Shown here one piece after another: positions 62,251 to 64,000 of a stretch of 64,000 bases of DNA. The notes beneath the pieces were generated by a model, which ran no database searches, was not told the origin of the DNA, and worked only from the letters and a program-made list of their open reading frames with translations. Every line of letters begins with the position of its first letter. Positions within the stretch are counted from its first letter, which is position 1. Position numbers and translations under genes: made by a program. Location of the stretch: NCBI RefSeq assembly GCF_019703855.1, contig NZ_AP024086.1, positions 2,376,501-2,440,500 of the forward strand, read 5' to 3'. The stretch is from Desulfomarina profundi. GTDB lineage: Bacteria; Desulfobacterota; Desulfobulbia; Desulfobulbales; Desulfocapsaceae.

Positions 62251-64000
62251 ATGAACGCGACCAATCCCGAACTCGAACTCGCGCGCGAATTCCTTGCAAC
62301 CACGGACTGCAATATTTTCCTGACGGGCAAGGCTGGAACCGGGAAAACAACTTTTCTGAAAAACCTGAGAAAAAGAAGCCCGAAACGCATGGTTGTCACT
62401 GCCCCAACCGGAGTGGCAGCCATCAACGCCGGTGGTGTCACCCTCCATTCCTTCTTTCAATTACCTTTTAGCCCCTTTGTTCCCGGGAGCGAAGCTTTTT
62501 CCCAGGGCAACCGCCGCAAATTCAGAAAGGAAAAAGTCAATATTATTAAAAGTCTTGACCTGCTTGTCATCGACGAAATCAGCATGGTACGTTCGGACAT
62601 GCTGGACGGGGTAGACAGCGTTCTGCGCCAATACAGACGCTCCAGTCTGCCGTTTGGTGGAGTACAGCTGCTCATGATCGGAGACCTCCATCAACTGGCT
62701 CCTGTGGTCCGGGAGAACGAATGGAGACTGCTTTCACAATATTACGACTCCCCCTATTTTTTCAGCAGTAACAGTCTGAGGAAGACAGAATTCTACACCA
62801 TAGAACTACAGCATATCTATCGTCAATCGGACAAAAAATTCATTGATCTTCTCAACAAGGTCCGTGACAACAACCTGGACGAGAGCAGTCTGCAGGAACT
62901 CAACAGAAGATACCTGCCCGACACCTCATCGGCGGAAAAAGAAGGCTTCATCACCCTCTGTACACATAACCGTAACGCAGACGATATTAATAGCGCCAGA
63001 CTGAACTCGCTCATCACCCCAACCCGCAGATTCGAGGCGGAAATAGTCGGTGATTTCCCTGAGCATACCTATCCGACATCCGCCCTGCTGGAACTGAAGG
63101 AAGGGGCCCAGGTCATGTTCGTCCGCAACGACAGCTCTCCTGAAAAACTCTATTTCAACGGTAAAATTGGTAAAATCCTCCACATCCGCGGAGAGGAAAT
63201 TCTGGTCAAATGTCCGGGGGATACCGAACCCATTACCGTATCACCGGAAACATGGGAAAATATCGAGTATAAACTCGACGAGGAAAACGGAGAAATCAAG
63301 GAAAACAGAATCGGCGAATTTGAACAATATCCCCTGAAACTGGCATGGGCCATAACCATTCACAAGAGCCAGGGACTCACCTTTAATCACGCCATAATTG
63401 ATGCCCGGGCCGCCTTTGCCCACGGCCAGGTTTACGTTGCCCTCAGCCGTTGCAGGACCCTGGAAGGTCTGATTCTCAGCTCTCCCCTCTCCGGATCTGC
63501 AATCAAAAGTGACCCTGCCATTGCCAGGTTTACCCGTGAAAGCCGGAAAAGCAGGCCAAACCGAAAACTCCTTGAACGTGCAGCAATCCGTTACCAGCAA
63601 CGGCTTCTGCTTGAATGCTTTACTTTCGACAAACTGCGCTACCTTCTGGGTCGTTTTACCGGCCTTGTAAAAGGCAACAGCAACATTATTCATCTGGCAG
63701 GAATCACGGACATACAGGAATTGCAGCAGACGTGTTTTACAGAAATCTGTACGGTAGGTGAAAATTTCGGCCGCCAGCTGCAGGGGTTGTTCCGGGAAGA
63801 CATACTGCCGACAAACGACAAAGTCATTGTTGAGCGAATAAACAAGGCTTCAGATTATTTCGGAGAAAAGCTGAAATCACTCCTTCTTGCACCAATCGAC
63901 AGACTTTCAATCGAGACGGACAACAAGGAACTGGGCAAACGCCTCAGGAAATTACATAAACAGGTAAAAGAAGAGGGAAGTGTAAAAGTGGCCGCAGTTG
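62251..64000 (+). CDS. Pif1/RecD-like helicase (partial, runs off the window)
   Basis: An AAA-type superfamily 1 helicase starting at ATG 62251, 15 bases after ugpC, with a frame open to the window end (583 codons seen). Walker A is FLTGKAGTGKTTFLKNL, followed by VVTAPTGVAAINAGGVTLHSFFQLP (motif Ia), Walker B LLVIDEISMVRSDML, motif III MIGDLHQLAPVV, and the late AWAITIHKSQGLTFNHAIID (motif V) and YVALSRCRTLEGL (motif VI). This is the layout of Pif1-family DNA helicases. The C-terminal accessory region is only partly visible. The role is likely DNA repair or replication support. Confidence 0.92.
   Translation, partial: MNATNPELELAREFLATTDCNIFLTGKAGTGKTTFLKNLRKRSPKRMVVTAPTGVAAINAGGVTLHSFFQLPFSPFVPGSEAFSQGNRRKFRKEKVNIIKSLDLLVIDEISMVRSDMLDGVDSVLRQYRRSSLPFGGVQLLMIGDLHQLAPVVRENEWRLLSQYYDSPYFFSSNSLRKTEFYTIELQHIYRQSDKKFIDLLNKVRDNNLDESSLQELNRRYLPDTSSAEKEGFITLCTHNRNADDINSARLNSLITPTRRFEAEIVGDFPEHTYPTSALLELKEGAQVMFVRNDSSPEKLYFNGKIGKILHIRGEEILVKCPGDTEPITVSPETWENIEYKLDEENGEIKENRIGEFEQYPLKLAWAITIHKSQGLTFNHAIIDARAAFAHGQVYVALSRCRTLEGLILSSPLSGSAIKSDPAIARFTRESRKSRPNRKLLERAAIRYQQRLLLECFTFDKLRYLLGRFTGLVKGNSNIIHLAGITDIQELQQTCFTEICTVGENFGRQLQGLFREDILPTNDKVIVERINKASDYFGEKLKSLLLAPIDRLSIETDNKELGKRLRKLHKQVKEEGSVKVAAV

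Overview
The window looks like a chromosomal segment of a Gram-negative, probably anaerobic and marine or sediment bacterium of the Desulfobacterota type (Desulfobulbales-like). That placement is an inference from gene content: TAXI- and DctP-type TRAP transporters, a LarA-family enzyme, an MSHA-like pilus locus, a DcaP-like porin, a GldA/GldG-like ABC system and several lipoprotein or outer-membrane proteins. No rRNA, tRNA or CRISPR array was seen.

Layout. 1-1300: remnants of two insertion sequences (IS1380 and IS91 types) fused head to tail on the minus strand. 1.6-3.7 kb: LemA plus two TPM-domain proteins. 3.7-5.2 kb (minus): a carboxymuconolactone-decarboxylase-like protein and a citrulline/arginine-type hydrolase (CtlX). 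5.5-10.0 kb: a TAXI TRAP transporter in one unit with a LarA-family protein, followed by a divergent histidine kinase/response regulator pair (10.0-12.6 kb). 12.9-16.1 kb: exported and membrane proteins of unknown function. 16.7-19.7 kb: an amidohydrolase and an Ntn-type amide hydrolase, bracketed by two partial copies of a small inverted-repeat element. 20.2-31.0 kb: an MSHA-like type IV pilus assembly locus (ATPase, platform protein, ExeA-like ATPase, PilM/N/O/P-like proteins, secretin, TPR protein) with two prepilin genes. 31.4-32.6 kb: serB. 33.1-37.9 kb: a BMP-family (nucleoside-type) ABC importer. 38.6-42.6 kb: an ABC exporter with an unusual ATPase domain and a porin, again bracketed by two copies of the small element. 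43.0-47.8 kb (minus): a GldA/GldG-like ABC system. 48.2-50.7 kb: an SLC12-type cation-chloride transporter. 50.7-53.9 kb (minus): SbmA-like transporter, DUF2339-like membrane protein, pyridoxamine-oxidase-like flavoprotein and RNase PH. 54.2-57.2 kb: a DctPQM TRAP transporter. 57.2-62.2 kb: a glycerol-3-phosphate-type ABC importer (ugpBAE on minus, ugpC divergent on plus). 62.25 kb to the end: a Pif1/RecD-like helicase that runs off the window.

The theme is uptake. Four separate binding-protein-dependent importers are present, and in each the binding-protein gene is separated from the next transport gene by an RNA hairpin, which would give more binding protein than membrane protein.

The most important caution is data quality. 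Twelve otherwise normal reading-frame interruptions can each be repaired by restoring one base in or next to a homopolymer, and every one is a one-base loss. This points to systematic deletion errors in the sequence rather than a dozen dead genes. The most interesting biology is the small element family with IS1380/piggyBac-like ends (one copy flanked by TTAA on both sides) that brackets two different gene modules, and an ABC exporter whose ATPase domain appears to carry degenerate repeats of its own Q-loop-to-signature segment.
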